Shown: positions 54,699-63,601, numbered from the stretch's first letter. The stretch is 64,000 nucleotides of DNA from Methylogaea oryzae (GCF_019669985.1 NZ_AP019782.1:1663501-1727500), one strand, 5' to 3'. Numbers and translations are program-made. Notes: generated by a model from the letters alone, not told the origin.

Positions 54699-55571
54699 AT
54701 GATCGATCGTTCAGACGATGTGTTGTCCGCCATCCTCGCCACGATTCGGCTGCGGGCGCGGATTTACCACCACGCGAGTTTTTGCGGGGACTGGGCGTTG
54801 GATTCGCCGCAGGAGCGGCGCGCTTCCTTTCATATCGTCGGTTCGGGGCGATGCCGGCTGGAGCTGGCCGCTACCGGTCAAAGCGTTTCGCTGGCTGCCG
54901 GCGATTTGGCCCTGCTGCCCCGCAATACGCCGCACCGCTTGTCCGGCGACGCAGGCGCCGCGTTCACCACGTTGCTGTGCGGTTATTTCGAGTTCAGCCT
55001 CGGCGGTTCCAATCCGATATTGGACACCTTGCCCGACCTCATCGTTTTGCCCGGCGAATGCGACTCCTCCAGCGGGGCGCAGCTGGCGTCCCTCTCCACC
55101 CTGATGCTGTCCGAGGCGGATAGGCTGCAGACCGGGAGCCGCATCGCCCTGGACCGGTTGGCCGAGGTGCTGCTGGTCTTCATGCTGCGCCGGTACCTGG
55201 AAGGCGCGGCGGAACGCCCGGGCGTGCTCGCGGGCTTGGCCGATCAACGCATTGCTCGGGCGCTGGCCGCCGTGCATCGGGAGCCGGAACGGGCTTGGCA
55301 GGTGGCGACCCTGGCAGCGGTTGCAGGCATGTCGCGCACGGCGTTTGCGCAGCGCTTCGCCGCCGTGGTCGGGCAGCCGCCGCTCTCCTACCTCTGCGTT
55401 TGGCGCATGCTGTTGGCCGAGCGCTGGCTCGCCGAGGAGGGGGCCAGCGTCGCCGCCGTGGCCGAGCGTTTGGGCTACGCATCGGAAACCGCGTTTCGAA
55501 AAGCGTTCAAGCGCAGCCGAGGCATGGGGCCCGGCGGTATCCGCCGTCAGCGGGGCACCGCCCCGCCCTGA
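54699..55571 (+). CDS. AraC-family regulator with cupin N-terminus
   Basis: 290 residues. An N-terminal cupin_6 domain (FHIVGSGRCRLELA, LAAGDLALLPRNTPHRLSG) is followed by an AraC helix-turn-helix pair (WQVATLAAVAGMSRTAFAQRFAAVVGQPPLSYLCVWRM and VAAVAERLGYASETAFRKAFKRSRG). Neighbouring regulators of this type control redox genes next to them. The divergent AhpD-like gene is the probable target. Confidence 0.92.
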   Translation: MIDRSDDVLSAILATIRLRARIYHHASFCGDWALDSPQERRASFHIVGSGRCRLELAATGQSVSLAAGDLALLPRNTPHRLSGDAGAAFTTLLCGYFEFSLGGSNPILDTLPDLIVLPGECDSSSGAQLASLSTLMLSEADRLQTGSRIALDRLAEVLLVFMLRRYLEGAAERPGVLAGLADQRIARALAAVHREPERAWQVATLAAVAGMSRTAFAQRFAAVVGQPPLSYLCVWRMLLAERWLAEEGASVAAVAERLGYASETAFRKAFKRSRGMGPGGIRRQRGTAPP

Positions 55572-55606
55572 ACGGGAAGGGCTCGCCACCGGCCGCGCCG
55601 CCCGCG

Positions 55607-57349
55607 TCAGACTTGGAACGTATCCATTTGCTTCTTCAATTCCGTCGCCAGCAGGGCCATGTCGCGGCAGCGCTGCGCGGTTTCCTGCGCGTGCTCGGTG
55701 GTTTTGTCGCCTTCTTCGCTGATGGCGACGACGTTGCGGTGGATTTCCTCGACGACCAGGGCTTGTTCGGCGGCGGCGCGGGCGATGAAGTCGCTCATTG
55801 CGCTGATCGACGACACCGCTTGCGCGATGGTGTCCAGGGAATCGCCCGCCTTGGCGGCGATCGCGACGCCGTCGCGAGCCCGCTGCTGGCCCTCGGTCAT
55901 GACGGTCGCCGCCTGTTCGGTTCCCTGTTGCAGGCACTCGATCATGTTTTGAATCTGCAAGGTGGACTGTTGGGTGCGCATGGACAGGGTGCGTACCTCG
56001 TCGGCCACCACGGCGAATCCGCGTCCGTGTTCGCCGGCGCGGGCCGCCTCGATGGCGGCGTTTAGGGCCAGCAGATTGGTTTGGTCGGCGATGCCTTTGA
56101 CCACGTCCAGGATGACGCCGATTTGCTCGCTGTCGCGCTTCACTTGCGTGATGGCCTCGGCGGCTTTTTCTACTTCGGCGGAAAGCTGGTGGATCGATTC
56201 GATGGTCTCCAATACGACGGCCTTGCCGTTGTGCGTTTCGTCCTTGGCGAGGCTGGCGGCTTCGGCGCCGGCCCGGGCATGGCGGGACACCGCGTCCACC
56301 GTGACGCCCATTTCGTTCATGGCCGCCACGACGCGTTCGGTTTTGGTCTGCAGGTCGTGCATGCTCTCGGTGGTTTGATCGCTCACACGGCTCAGCTGCT
56401 CCGAGGTCGACGTCACCTCGGCGATGGAGTGGTTGACCTGCCGGCAAATGGCTTGCAGCCGTGCCACGAAACGGTTGAAGCCGTTGCCCAGACGCCCGAT
56501 TTCGTCTTTGCCGCTTTCGTCCAGACGGAACGCCAAATCCCCTCGTTCCTGAGCGTGCAATAGGCGGGTGAGGGCGCTGTTGATGGGTTGCGTCACCATC
56601 CGGTCGGCTATCCAGTGCATGGTCGCCAGCATCAAGATCAATAGGGCGATAACCAACGCGGCGGAAACGCCCAGGGTTTTCGCCAGCCGTGCGTCGGTTT
56701 CCTCCAAGCTTTTGACGACTTCGAACGCGCCGTGCAATTCGCCTTCCTTTTTCCCTTCCATGGCGAAACCGGTAATGTCGCGGCCGTCGTCACGCCGCCA
56801 AAACGCATGGGATTGGGCCGGGTCGCCGTGACAATAAAGGCATTCCTGCGTCAAGCGGATCGGGTGGAAATAACGCAGGGAGTTGGTCTTCTTGTCCTGC
56901 GTATAGAACTCGGTTTGTTCCGGATGGGCGCTGAAATATTCCAGCGCCGCCGCTTCGACCTCGTCCGGTTGGTTCGACGGGTTTCTCGGATTCTGGCGCG
57001 GTGTTTTGAATTCGAACCCGCCCGCTTTGGAGATGGCTTTGGCCGACTCCCAGGCGGCCACCACGGGGGCGGCGGATAAAACCTTCTGCTTTAAGTCTTC
57101 TTCGCCGGTATAGGGCACATTTCTTAGGATGCCGGGAGAAAACAGTCCATATTCCCACTGCCTGGCGATGTTCCCCCGCACGGATTCGGCCATGGTGACG
57201 ATATTGCGCGCGGCGGCGACTTCATGATTGATGGCTTCGCTTTTGTAGTGGTACGCGTAAAGCAGGAAAAACAGCAAGGCCATGCCGATCACCAGAACGG
57301 CGATGGAAAGTATGACCCTGAATCCGATGCTGGAGGTATCGATTGGCAT
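55607..57349 (-). CDS. methyl-accepting chemotaxis protein with haem-binding DUF3365 sensor
   Basis: 580 residues. One N-terminal helix ([20 protein letters not shown]), a periplasmic DUF3365/Tll0287-like domain with the c-type haem motif CLYCH ([13 protein letters not shown]), a second helix, HAMP and a full methyl-accepting signalling domain ([20 protein letters not shown]). The CxxCH suggests redox, O2 or NO sensing. No CheW-binding pentapeptide (NWETF type) is seen at the C-terminus. Confidence 0.93.
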   Translation of the reverse strand: MPIDTSSIGFRVILSIAVLVIGMALLFFLLYAYHYKSEAINHEVAAARNIVTMAESVRGNIARQWEYGLFSPGILRNVPYTGEEDLKQKVLSAAPVVAAWESAKAISKAGGFEFKTPRQNPRNPSNQPDEVEAAALEYFSAHPEQTEFYTQDKKTNSLRYFHPIRLTQECLYCHGDPAQSHAFWRRDDGRDITGFAMEGKKEGELHGAFEVVKSLEETDARLAKTLGVSAALVIALLILMLATMHWIADRMVTQPINSALTRLLHAQERGDLAFRLDESGKDEIGRLGNGFNRFVARLQAICRQVNHSIAEVTSTSEQLSRVSDQTTESMHDLQTKTERVVAAMNEMGVTVDAVSRHARAGAEAASLAKDETHNGKAVVLETIESIHQLSAEVEKAAEAITQVKRDSEQIGVILDVVKGIADQTNLLALNAAIEAARAGEHGRGFAVVADEVRTLSMRTQQSTLQIQNMIECLQQGTEQAATVMTEGQQRARDGVAIAAKAGDSLDTIAQAVSSISAMSDFIARAAAEQALVVEEIHRNVVAISEEGDKTTEHAQETAQRCRDMALLATELKKQMDTFQV

Positions 57350-57608
57350 AAGTCCCTTGAATGATTGGAAGGTGCCGCCCCTTCGGGTTGGCGGCGGGGC
57401 GTGTCACGGAAGCCCTGGACTCCGGCGACGGCCAAGCGCCGCGCGGGCTCAGGGGAACAGTCGCGGCGGCCCGAGTTCGGGCGCCGACAATCGACCGCGC
57501 CCATCACCCCTTCGGCGCGCCAATCGGCGTTGCACGGGGCGGCTGGATCACACGCTATCGGGTAAACGGGGCAGGGCCGGGGCCACGAAGCGTTGCCGAC
57601 CGGACTCG

Positions 57609-57635
57609 AAAAAAAGACCCGCCCGAAGGCAGGTC
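57609..57635 (-). terminator. intrinsic terminator with UUCG loop
   Basis: On the minus strand an 8-bp stem with one G-U pair encloses a UUCG tetraloop, and seven T residues follow. It lies about 260 bases upstream of the chemotaxis gene, so it ends an independent or attenuated transcript. Confidence 0.9.
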
Positions 57636-57704
57636 GTCTAGGCGTGTCCATGAGGTGCTTCGTAGACAAAAACAACACCGGCGGTTGCCGAGTACGGAAG
57701 TACG
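57609..57704 (-). ncRNA. candidate sigma-54-dependent small RNA, about 95 nt
   Basis: The stretch is bounded by a sigma-54 promoter (57715-57730) and the terminator. It contains a small hairpin with palindromic GTAC sides (near 57690-57700) and a U-rich run. An open frame (MAYFRTRQPPVLFLSTKHL) runs through it, but it has no stop before the terminator. It may instead be a leader of the chemotaxis gene. The 5' end is estimated from the promoter. Confidence 0.5.
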
Positions 57705-57714
57705 CCATCGTTAA

Positions 57715-57730
57715 AACAAGAAGCGTGCCA
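57715..57730 (-). promoter_or_regulatory. sigma-54 promoter of the candidate small RNA
   Basis: Minus-strand TGGCACG-CTTC-TTGTT matches the -24/-12 consensus with ten bases between GG and the -12 G, and a T at the final -12 C, as at 47929. The activator palindrome is centred 70 bp upstream. Confidence 0.65.
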
Positions 57731-57792
57731 TGTCGAATGCTCCGCCGTTTCTCGCTATCGCGGCACCTCACCCCGTTTAATTGTTGCTTCCG

Positions 57793-57807
57793 CAGCAGCC
57801 GCTGCTG
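57793..57807. promoter_or_regulatory. activator palindrome between divergent sigma-54 promoters
   Basis: Perfect CAGCAG-CCG-CTGCTG, followed five bases on by CTGTTG (57813-57818). The same arrangement is at 63117. It is centred 70 bp from the -24 of the small RNA promoter and 93 bp from that of the PHP promoter. Confidence 0.7.
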
Positions 57808-57892
57808 AATGACTGTTGGCCGATCAGCACGGGGCCTGGCCGGCGTCGGCCTGGCGGGGCGGAACGTTCCCCGTTTGGCGTCCCCGGCACGC

Positions 57893-57908
57893 TGGCGGGG
57901 AACTTGCA
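57893..57908 (+). promoter_or_regulatory. sigma-54 promoter of the PHP/DUF3604 gene
   Basis: TGGCGG-GGAAC-TTGCA with ten bases between GG and GC. Transcription would start near 57919, about 95 bases before the ATG at 58014. Confidence 0.65.
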
Positions 57909-58013
57909 TCGGTCCGCGTCCTCGCGCCATCCGGTTTGGCGCGATCGAACGAGGGGACACTATGATTGAACGATTGATCGGCCGTCCGCGAGGCGGCATG
58001 GGGCGGGATCGCC

Positions 58014-60407
58014 ATGGCTGACGATTTCTCCCGCTCCGCGGAAACCATCGCGTCCCGATTGGGCGAATATACGGCGCCGACGGGCCTCTACGCGCGCACG
58101 GCCGCCATGCCTTTCCTGGGACGGCTGTCCTGCCCGGTTGCCGCGCTGGAGGCGGGCAGCTGGCATGAACTGCAGCTGGTATACGAGGTCGGCGCTTCCG
58201 GCATCGCCGACGGCGCCTGGTTCAAGATCGCCTTTAAGTTCTATTCCGATTGGGCGCTGTTCCAAACCAGCGATCCGGCCCAGGCCAATTACCTGACGGC
58301 GGAATATCAACCGGGCTCCCTGGCGCCGGGCCAGCCGCCGGCGACGGTTCAGTCGCTGAAAGTGCGCTTCGACCAAAAAGGGCACGAACGGCCGTTTCAG
58401 AAGGCGATCCTGGTCGACGTGGTGGACGGCTATCTCAACCCCGGCGACCGCGTCGTGGTGCGCCTGGGCGACCGGCGCTTCGGCGGTCCAGGCACCCGCG
58501 TGCAGACCTTCGTCGAGAAAGGCTTCGCTTTCCGCGCCTATGTGGACCCTCTCGGCACTTCGCGCTTCGCCGCCGTGCCGGGCGACGTGCGCCTCGACGT
58601 GGTGCCGGGGCCGGCGGCGGCTTTACAGCTGACCGGCCCGAGGTTGGCGAAGCGGGGCCAGCCCGTTCCGTTGCGGGTTAGGGCGGAGGACGCCTGGGGC
58701 AACGTTTGTTGGGACCATGGCGGATCGGTGGCCCTGACCCTGCGCCGCGACGGGGCGCAGGCGGGCGAACGCCGGGTGGCTCTGGCGCGGGACGGTTGGG
58801 CGGTGGCCCTGATCGACGATCTGCCGGTGGACGTTGCGGGAGAGCTGGAAATCACCGCCCATCTGGAAGGTTCAGCCCCGGTCGCGGCGGCCAAGGCCTA
58901 TCTCACCATCGACGAGGCGCTGGCCGTGCCGCGCGCCTGGTTCGCCGATTTGCACGTCCATTCCGACGATACCATCGGCACCAACGACACCCGCTACAAC
59001 CTCACCTACGGGCGGGACGTGGCCGGCCTGGACGTGGTCGGCTACACCGCCAACGACTTCAACATCACCCAGGATCGCTGGGAACGGGCGGTGGACTTGA
59101 TCCGCACGCTGCATCGGGACGGCAGCTTCGTGTGCTATCCCGGCACGGAATGGTGCGGCAACTCCTGCGCCGGCGGCGACCACAACGTGGTGTTCCTGCA
59201 CGGTCGGCGGCCGGCGTTCCCGTTTGACGAGCAGGGCCGGGTCGCGCGTTCCTTCGAATGGAACGAGGAGATGCGCGAGCACAACATCGTGCCGGGCGCC
59301 TGGCCGCTGGAAGAACTGTGGGCCAGTTACGCCAACGATCCGGAGGGCCATCTGCTCATCCCCCACGTCGGCGGGCGCCGCGCCAATCTGGCCTGGCACC
59401 ATCCGCAATTGGAGAGGCTGATCGAGGTGGGATCCAGTTGGGGCCATTTCCCCTGGTTCTATCAGGAAGCGGTGGCTCGCGGCTACCAATTGGGCGCATC
59501 GGCCGCCGGCGACGAGCACCGGGGGCGTTGCGGCGGCGGTGTGCCGGGCACGGCGGTGTTCGGTACCAAGGGGGGATTGACCGGGGTGTTGGCGCCGGAA
59601 CTGACCCGTTCGTCCATCGCCGCGGCGTTGCGCGCGCGCCACACTTGGGCCACCACCGGCGAACGCTTGGTGGGGTTGATCAGCGTCGGCGACCAAGTGC
59701 AAGGCGACGCCTTCGAGCATGACGGGCCGACGAGGCTGGACTACCGCTTCCTCGGCGAGGGCGGCTGGGACTCGTTGTCGGCCTGGGATCACACCGGATG
59801 TTTTTGGGAGCGAGACTTCCAGAAGGAAGGCGGTTATTCCGAACGGCGTTTCCGCGTGCGCTGGGGCGGCGCGCGGGTGCGCGACCGCTACCGCTGGGCG
59901 GAGTGGCGGGGCACCGTCACCCTGCGCAACGCCGTCATCCATGGCTACGCGGCGCAGGGCTTCGAGCATCGGGAAGAAAACGCCTGGCGCGAAGGCGCCA
60001 CGGTTATCGGTTTTCGCTCCGATACCTATGGCGACGCCGATGCGTTGGAAATCGATGCCAGCGGGCTGGAGGGCGCCACGCTCGTCATTGAAGGCCGCAT
60101 CGACGGCTACGCCAAGGTGGGGAATCCGCTGGCCGGCAACCCGTTCGAGCATTGCCCCGTCTTCCGCTGGGAAATCGACGGGCGCGAATTGCTGGAAGCG
60201 GGCCGCCTGCGCCGCGAACTGGGTGGCACCGAGCTGTTCCTGGCTGTGGAGCGGCTCAGCGACGCGCCGCTGCCGCGAGAGGTGTCCGGCAGCCTGGTGG
60301 TGGACGCGGTCAACGGTCCGCACGGCTTCCGCCCCGTCTACCTGCTGGCACGGCAGGCGGACGATGCGAAAGTGTGGACGTCGCCGGTGTTTATCGGTTT
60401 TCGGTAG
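58014..60407 (+). CDS. DUF3604 PHP-domain metal-dependent hydrolase
   Basis: 797 residues. The N-terminal 300 residues are beta-rich and unfamiliar. The PHP-like part begins ADLHVHSDDTIGTNDTRYN and keeps metal ligands through GTEWCGNSCAGGDHNVVFL, HVGGRR and GDEHRGR, then has the DUF3604 segment GLTGVLAPELTRSSIAAALRARHTWATTGERL. Such proteins are often esterases or phosphoesterases on unusual substrates. It lies next to the sulfonate-type ABC operon, with its own sigma-54 promoter, so an organosulfur substrate is inferred. No signal peptide, so cytoplasmic. Confidence 0.85.
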   Translation: MADDFSRSAETIASRLGEYTAPTGLYARTAAMPFLGRLSCPVAALEAGSWHELQLVYEVGASGIADGAWFKIAFKFYSDWALFQTSDPAQANYLTAEYQPGSLAPGQPPATVQSLKVRFDQKGHERPFQKAILVDVVDGYLNPGDRVVVRLGDRRFGGPGTRVQTFVEKGFAFRAYVDPLGTSRFAAVPGDVRLDVVPGPAAALQLTGPRLAKRGQPVPLRVRAEDAWGNVCWDHGGSVALTLRRDGAQAGERRVALARDGWAVALIDDLPVDVAGELEITAHLEGSAPVAAAKAYLTIDEALAVPRAWFADLHVHSDDTIGTNDTRYNLTYGRDVAGLDVVGYTANDFNITQDRWERAVDLIRTLHRDGSFVCYPGTEWCGNSCAGGDHNVVFLHGRRPAFPFDEQGRVARSFEWNEEMREHNIVPGAWPLEELWASYANDPEGHLLIPHVGGRRANLAWHHPQLERLIEVGSSWGHFPWFYQEAVARGYQLGASAAGDEHRGRCGGGVPGTAVFGTKGGLTGVLAPELTRSSIAAALRARHTWATTGERLVGLISVGDQVQGDAFEHDGPTRLDYRFLGEGGWDSLSAWDHTGCFWERDFQKEGGYSERRFRVRWGGARVRDRYRWAEWRGTVTLRNAVIHGYAAQGFEHREENAWREGATVIGFRSDTYGDADALEIDASGLEGATLVIEGRIDGYAKVGNPLAGNPFEHCPVFRWEIDGRELLEAGRLRRELGGTELFLAVERLSDAPLPREVSGSLVVDAVNGPHGFRPVYLLARQADDAKVWTSPVFIGFR

Positions 60408-60456
60408 CGCCTGTCGCGGGATCGCCGGGCGTCGTTGCTGACGCCCGGCGCCGCTT

Positions 60457-61206
60457 TTAGATCACGTAGCTGTCGGCCAGGGCCTCGGCCAGGTTCTGGG
60501 CTAGCCTCGCGCCGGCCGGCGTCTTGCGCAAGCGGGCGGCTAGATTGTAATGGTCTTGCACGATGCGCGCCGGCCGTCCGGCCAGCATGACGATGCGGTC
60601 CGCCAGAAACACGGCTTCGTCCAGGTCGTGGGTGACGAACAGGATGGTTTTTCCCGTTTGTCGCCAGATGCGGACCAATTCGTCCTGGAGGGTGCTGCGG
60701 GTGACGGTGTCCAGCGCGCCGAAGGGTTCATCCATCAGCAGCACGTCCGGGTCGATGGCCAGGGCGCGGGCGATGCCCACCCGTTGCCGTTGGCCGCCGG
60801 AAAGTTCGTGGGGCCAGCGTTCGGCGTAGTCGGCCAGTCCCACCAGCGTCAGCGCTTGCCGCGCGAGCCGTTGCCGCTCGACACGGGAGAGCTTGTGTCC
60901 TTCCAGGCCGAATTCCACGTTGCCCAGCACTCGCCGCCAAGGCAGCAGGCGCGGCTCCTGGAAAACCAGTCCGTAGCGCCGCCGCCCGGCTTCTTGGCCG
61001 CCCGCAAAGGCGACGCTGCCCGTGGTAGCCGGCAGCAAGCCGGCCACGACGCGCAGCAGGGTCGACTTGCCGCTGCCGGACGCCCCGACCAGGGCGACGA
61101 ATTCACCGTTCTGTACCTTTAAATCGATGCCGTCCAGCACCGGCACGCCCTCGCGTTCTTGGTCGAAAGCGACGCCGAGGGCGGTGAGTGAAATCAACGC
61201 TGCCAT
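60457..61206 (-). CDS. ABC transporter ATP-binding protein, taurine/sulfonate type
   Basis: 249 residues. Walker A is GASGSGKSTLLRV, Q-loop VFQEPRLLPW, signature LSGGQRQRVGIARAL, Walker B VLLMDEPFGALD, and H-loop VTHDLDEAVFLADRI, all complete. The fold resembles SsuB/TauB. The start at ATG 61206 overlaps the permease gene by 13 bases. It powers import through the permease; the three genes form an SBP-permease-ATPase operon. Confidence 0.95.
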   Translation of the reverse strand: MAALISLTALGVAFDQEREGVPVLDGIDLKVQNGEFVALVGASGSGKSTLLRVVAGLLPATTGSVAFAGGQEAGRRRYGLVFQEPRLLPWRRVLGNVEFGLEGHKLSRVERQRLARQALTLVGLADYAERWPHELSGGQRQRVGIARALAIDPDVLLMDEPFGALDTVTRSTLQDELVRIWRQTGKTILFVTHDLDEAVFLADRIVMLAGRPARIVQDHYNLAARLRKTPAGARLAQNLAEALADSYVI

Positions 61207-61943
61207 GCCAGCATCCTTTTTTGCAGCAAAACGAAACAAGAATCCGACAGGCCGTAGAGGGCGGCGATGGTGAGCATGTAGAGCACCACCACGTGGGTGG
61301 CCAGCAGCCCGGAGGCTTCCATCATGCGCAGGCCGACGCCGGGAATGCCGAACATTTCGGCGGCGACCACCGACATCCAGCCTTGTCCCAAGCCGGAACG
61401 GAATCCCGCCAGGATGCCGGGAGAGGCCGCAGGCAACAGCACTTTGGCCAGGCGCGGCCATAAGTCGCCCTGGCCGAAAGCGCGCGCCATTTCCAGCAGA
61501 TCCTTGTCCACCGAGCGTACCGCCGCATAGCTGGCGAAAAAATTCAGCCAGAATACGGTGATGGCGATGATGAACGAGGCCGCCGTTTCGGTGACGCCGA
61601 ACCAAATGATGGCGAAAGGAATCCAGGCGATGGCGGGAATGGGGCGGAGCAGCCGTACGACCCACTCGGTCGCCGCGGCGAGGCGCGGCCAAATGGCCGC
61701 CGTGGTTCCCATGGCTATGCCCAGCAGCGATCCGGCCAGCAGTCCAAAGGCGTAGTGCACGAAGCTGCGGCCGATCATCTTGAACCAAATGCCGGCGTCG
61801 ATTTCGGTCATCAACGCTTCGGGCACTCGCGACGGCGGCGGCACCAGCAAGGCGTGGGCGATACCGCTGCGCGCCAGCGTTTCCCAGGCGGCGAAGAATA
61901 GCAGCAGCCCCAGCGCCGAAAGCTTGAGGTGTCGCTCCATCAT
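61194..61943 (-). CDS. ABC transporter permease, taurine/sulfonate type
   Basis: 249 residues with about six helices and the EAA-like motif MARAFGQGDLWPRLAKVLLPAASPGILAGFRSGLGQGW. IAWIPFAIIWFG and the C-terminus resemble SsuC/TauC permeases. It overlaps the binding-protein stop by four bases and the ATPase start by 13, indicating coupled translation. Confidence 0.94.
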   Translation of the reverse strand: MMERHLKLSALGLLLFFAAWETLARSGIAHALLVPPPSRVPEALMTEIDAGIWFKMIGRSFVHYAFGLLAGSLLGIAMGTTAAIWPRLAAATEWVVRLLRPIPAIAWIPFAIIWFGVTETAASFIIAITVFWLNFFASYAAVRSVDKDLLEMARAFGQGDLWPRLAKVLLPAASPGILAGFRSGLGQGWMSVVAAEMFGIPGVGLRMMEASGLLATHVVVLYMLTIAALYGLSDSCFVLLQKRMLAWQR

Positions 61944-62962
61944 TTGAGCTCGGCGACCTTGCCGATCACCGCGTCGTAAAAGCTGTAGTCGAATGCCTGA
62001 GCGGCGGGCGCGGCGGAGGAGGGAATACCCAGTTCCGTCTGGAAGTCCTGCATGCGCTGGGCTGCCTCGACGATATAGCGCGGATCCGAGATGAACTTGG
62101 AGGAAGGGGAGGCCAGCGCCTCGGTCAGCACCGATTCCTCGATCAAACCCTTGCCGATGAATTCCCAGGCGGCTTTGGCGGCGCGGGCCTTGTCGTTTCT
62201 AACGGCATCGACGGCCTTGACGTGCAGCGCCACCAGCTTGGCGACGGCTTCTCGGTTATCGCGAACGAAGGCGCTGCGGGTGGCTACCACCGTGCCCGGT
62301 TGGCCCGGGAACATCTCGCCGCCGAGGGCCAGCACCGCCGCTTGGGGATCGGCTTTGGTGATGACGGTGATGGTCGGTTCGCGCACCATGGCCGCGTCGA
62401 TCACGCCGGCCAACAGCGCTTGTTGCGTTTTTTCGATCCCTTGGCTGACCAGCTCGACTTTGGCGGAGTCGACGGCCGTGACTTTCTTTATCCAATGCCG
62501 TAGCACCACGTCGGGCACGGAGCCCGGCGGCTGGGTGGCGATTTTGACCGCGGCGCTACGGTTTTCGGCCAACCGGGCCACGGCTTCCGCCGCCGGCACC
62601 TTGCGGCTCAATTCGGCCAGTTCTCCCCGTGCCACCAAGGCTAGCTCTTCCACAGCGGAATTGGCCACCACCACGGCGTCGACACCCTTGCCGCGCGCCA
62701 CCAGCACCGGGCCGATGCCTGCGTACAACACGTCGATTTTGCCGGCAGCCAAGGCCTGGATAGCGGCTGTGCCCGCCTCGAATTTTGTCAGGTTCAATTC
62801 CAGCCCTTCGGTCTTGGCCCAGCCTTCGGCTTCGAGCAGGAATAGCGGGGTCGATGCCAAGATGGGGATGTACCCCACCTCGACGCGGGTGTCCGCGTTG
62901 ACGTGGAATGCGGCGGCCATGGCGAGTGCCGCGGCGGTTAGGAGTCTAGGGAGTCGTTTCAT
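61940..62962 (-). CDS. ABC transporter substrate-binding protein, taurine/sulfonate type
   Basis: 340 residues with a signal peptide (LLTAAALAMAAAFHVNAD). The TauA/SsuA fold is seen in VEVGYIPILASTPLFLLEAEGWAKTEGLELNL, AALAAGKIDVLYAGIGPVLVARGKG and TQPPGSVPDVVLRHWI. It would bind a sulfonate or related compound in the periplasm. A sigma-54 promoter and an activator palindrome lie directly upstream. Which sulfonate is bound cannot be told. Confidence 0.93.
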   Translation of the reverse strand: MKRLPRLLTAAALAMAAAFHVNADTRVEVGYIPILASTPLFLLEAEGWAKTEGLELNLTKFEAGTAAIQALAAGKIDVLYAGIGPVLVARGKGVDAVVVANSAVEELALVARGELAELSRKVPAAEAVARLAENRSAAVKIATQPPGSVPDVVLRHWIKKVTAVDSAKVELVSQGIEKTQQALLAGVIDAAMVREPTITVITKADPQAAVLALGGEMFPGQPGTVVATRSAFVRDNREAVAKLVALHVKAVDAVRNDKARAAKAAWEFIGKGLIEESVLTEALASPSSKFISDPRYIVEAAQRMQDFQTELGIPSSAAPAAQAFDYSFYDAVIGKVAELK

Positions 62963-63037
62963 GGGTTTCCTCGGTTAGGCACGGTTGGGGGGGGTAATGG
63001 CCGCGCGTTCGATGGGCACGGCTCGTTCCGGCCCGAC

Positions 63038-63053
63038 TGCAGGCTTTGTGCCA
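63038..63053 (-). promoter_or_regulatory. sigma-54 promoter of the ABC operon
   Basis: Minus-strand TGGCAC-AAAGC-CTGCA with ten bases between GG and GC. Expected start near 63027, 65 bases before the binding-protein ATG. Confidence 0.8.
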
Positions 63054-63116
63054 CTCGCCGCCGATGGCATTGCGGGCGCTTCGGGACCAAGCCGGCCCGC
63101 AGAATTGTTGCCGGGA

Positions 63117-63131
63117 GAGCAGCGGCTGTTG
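63117..63131 (-). promoter_or_regulatory. activator palindrome upstream of the ABC operon
   Basis: GAGCAG-CGG-CTGTTG, followed five bases on by CTGTTG (63137-63142), read on the plus strand. Centre 63124, 71 bp upstream of the -24 element. Confidence 0.7.
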
Positions 63132-63346
63132 ATGTGCTGTTGCTGGGCCGGCAGCCGCGCGGCTTCGGCATGGCCTGGGCGCGGCGGCACGTGCCGTGCC
63201 GCGATCAGGGGCGCGGATCCTTGGGGTACGCGGGCGCTGAGGACCGATTGGGGTGGCCGGCTTGAGCTTACCCTCTATAATAGCGACGGGCAGCCGTTCC
63301 CTTCGCTGTCGTCGCTAGTCCTTCCAATGCTACGAATGATGACCCA

Positions 63347-63601
63347 ATGAGCCGACCTCTGCGTTTTGTCCGATCGGAAAGCGGCGAGCTTTGCGTGGTC
63401 GGTTCCGCCTATGCCACTACCCCGGATTTACCGGTGCGGCGCATCGCCTTGCCTGGCGGCAAGGTGGGCATTCCGGCGGTCGATTTGCTCGACTACCACG
63501 CCAATGCCTTGAATGGCGAAGCCGCGACGCAGGCGGCCAAGGCGCTGCACCGCGCGCGTTGTGCGATGTTGCAGCGCGCTTTGACGGTGCCCGAAGGCTG
63601 A
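63347..63601 (+). CDS. 84-residue hypothetical protein
   Basis: A short protein with two beta-rich stretches (LRFVRSESGELCVVGSAYA, VRRIALPGGKVGIPAVDLLDYH) and a C-terminal helix. I do not recognise it. The ATG start (MSRPLRFVRS) has no strong ribosome site, so confidence in the exact start is low. It lies upstream of an rRNA operon. Confidence 0.5.
   Translation: MSRPLRFVRSESGELCVVGSAYATTPDLPVRRIALPGGKVGIPAVDLLDYHANALNGEAATQAAKALHRARCAMLQRALTVPEG

Larger units (their letters stand above)
57350..58013. other. 664-base intergenic region with divergent sigma-54 promoters
   Basis: No protein gene is credible here. In order it holds a strong minus-strand terminator (57609), a candidate small RNA and its sigma-54 promoter (57715), a palindromic activator site (57793), a second palindrome GGAACGTTCC (57861) and a plus-strand sigma-54 promoter (57893) for the PHP gene. 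Nothing recognisable lies at 57350-57600. Confidence 0.6.
62963..63346. other. 384-base intergenic region upstream of the ABC operon
   Basis: Contains the ABC operon promoter, the activator palindrome (63117), and a perfect palindrome CGGCACGTGCCG (63185-63196). Short open frames across it are unlikely to be genes because the regulatory elements fill it. The right end carries the start of the small gene at 63347. Confidence 0.6.

Noticed and set aside
57861..57870. Palindrome GGAACGTTCC as a common activator site
   Set aside because: It is not repeated at the other sigma-54 promoters, whereas CAGCAG-N3-CTGYTG is.
57289..57999. Open frame on the minus strand across the spacer, including MAYFRTRQPPVLFLSTKHL
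   Set aside because: It runs straight through the strong terminator, two promoters and the activator site, and has no family resemblance.
62975..63350. Short open frames on both strands upstream of the ABC operon
   Set aside because: They overlap the sigma-54 promoter and the activator palindrome and have no ribosome sites.
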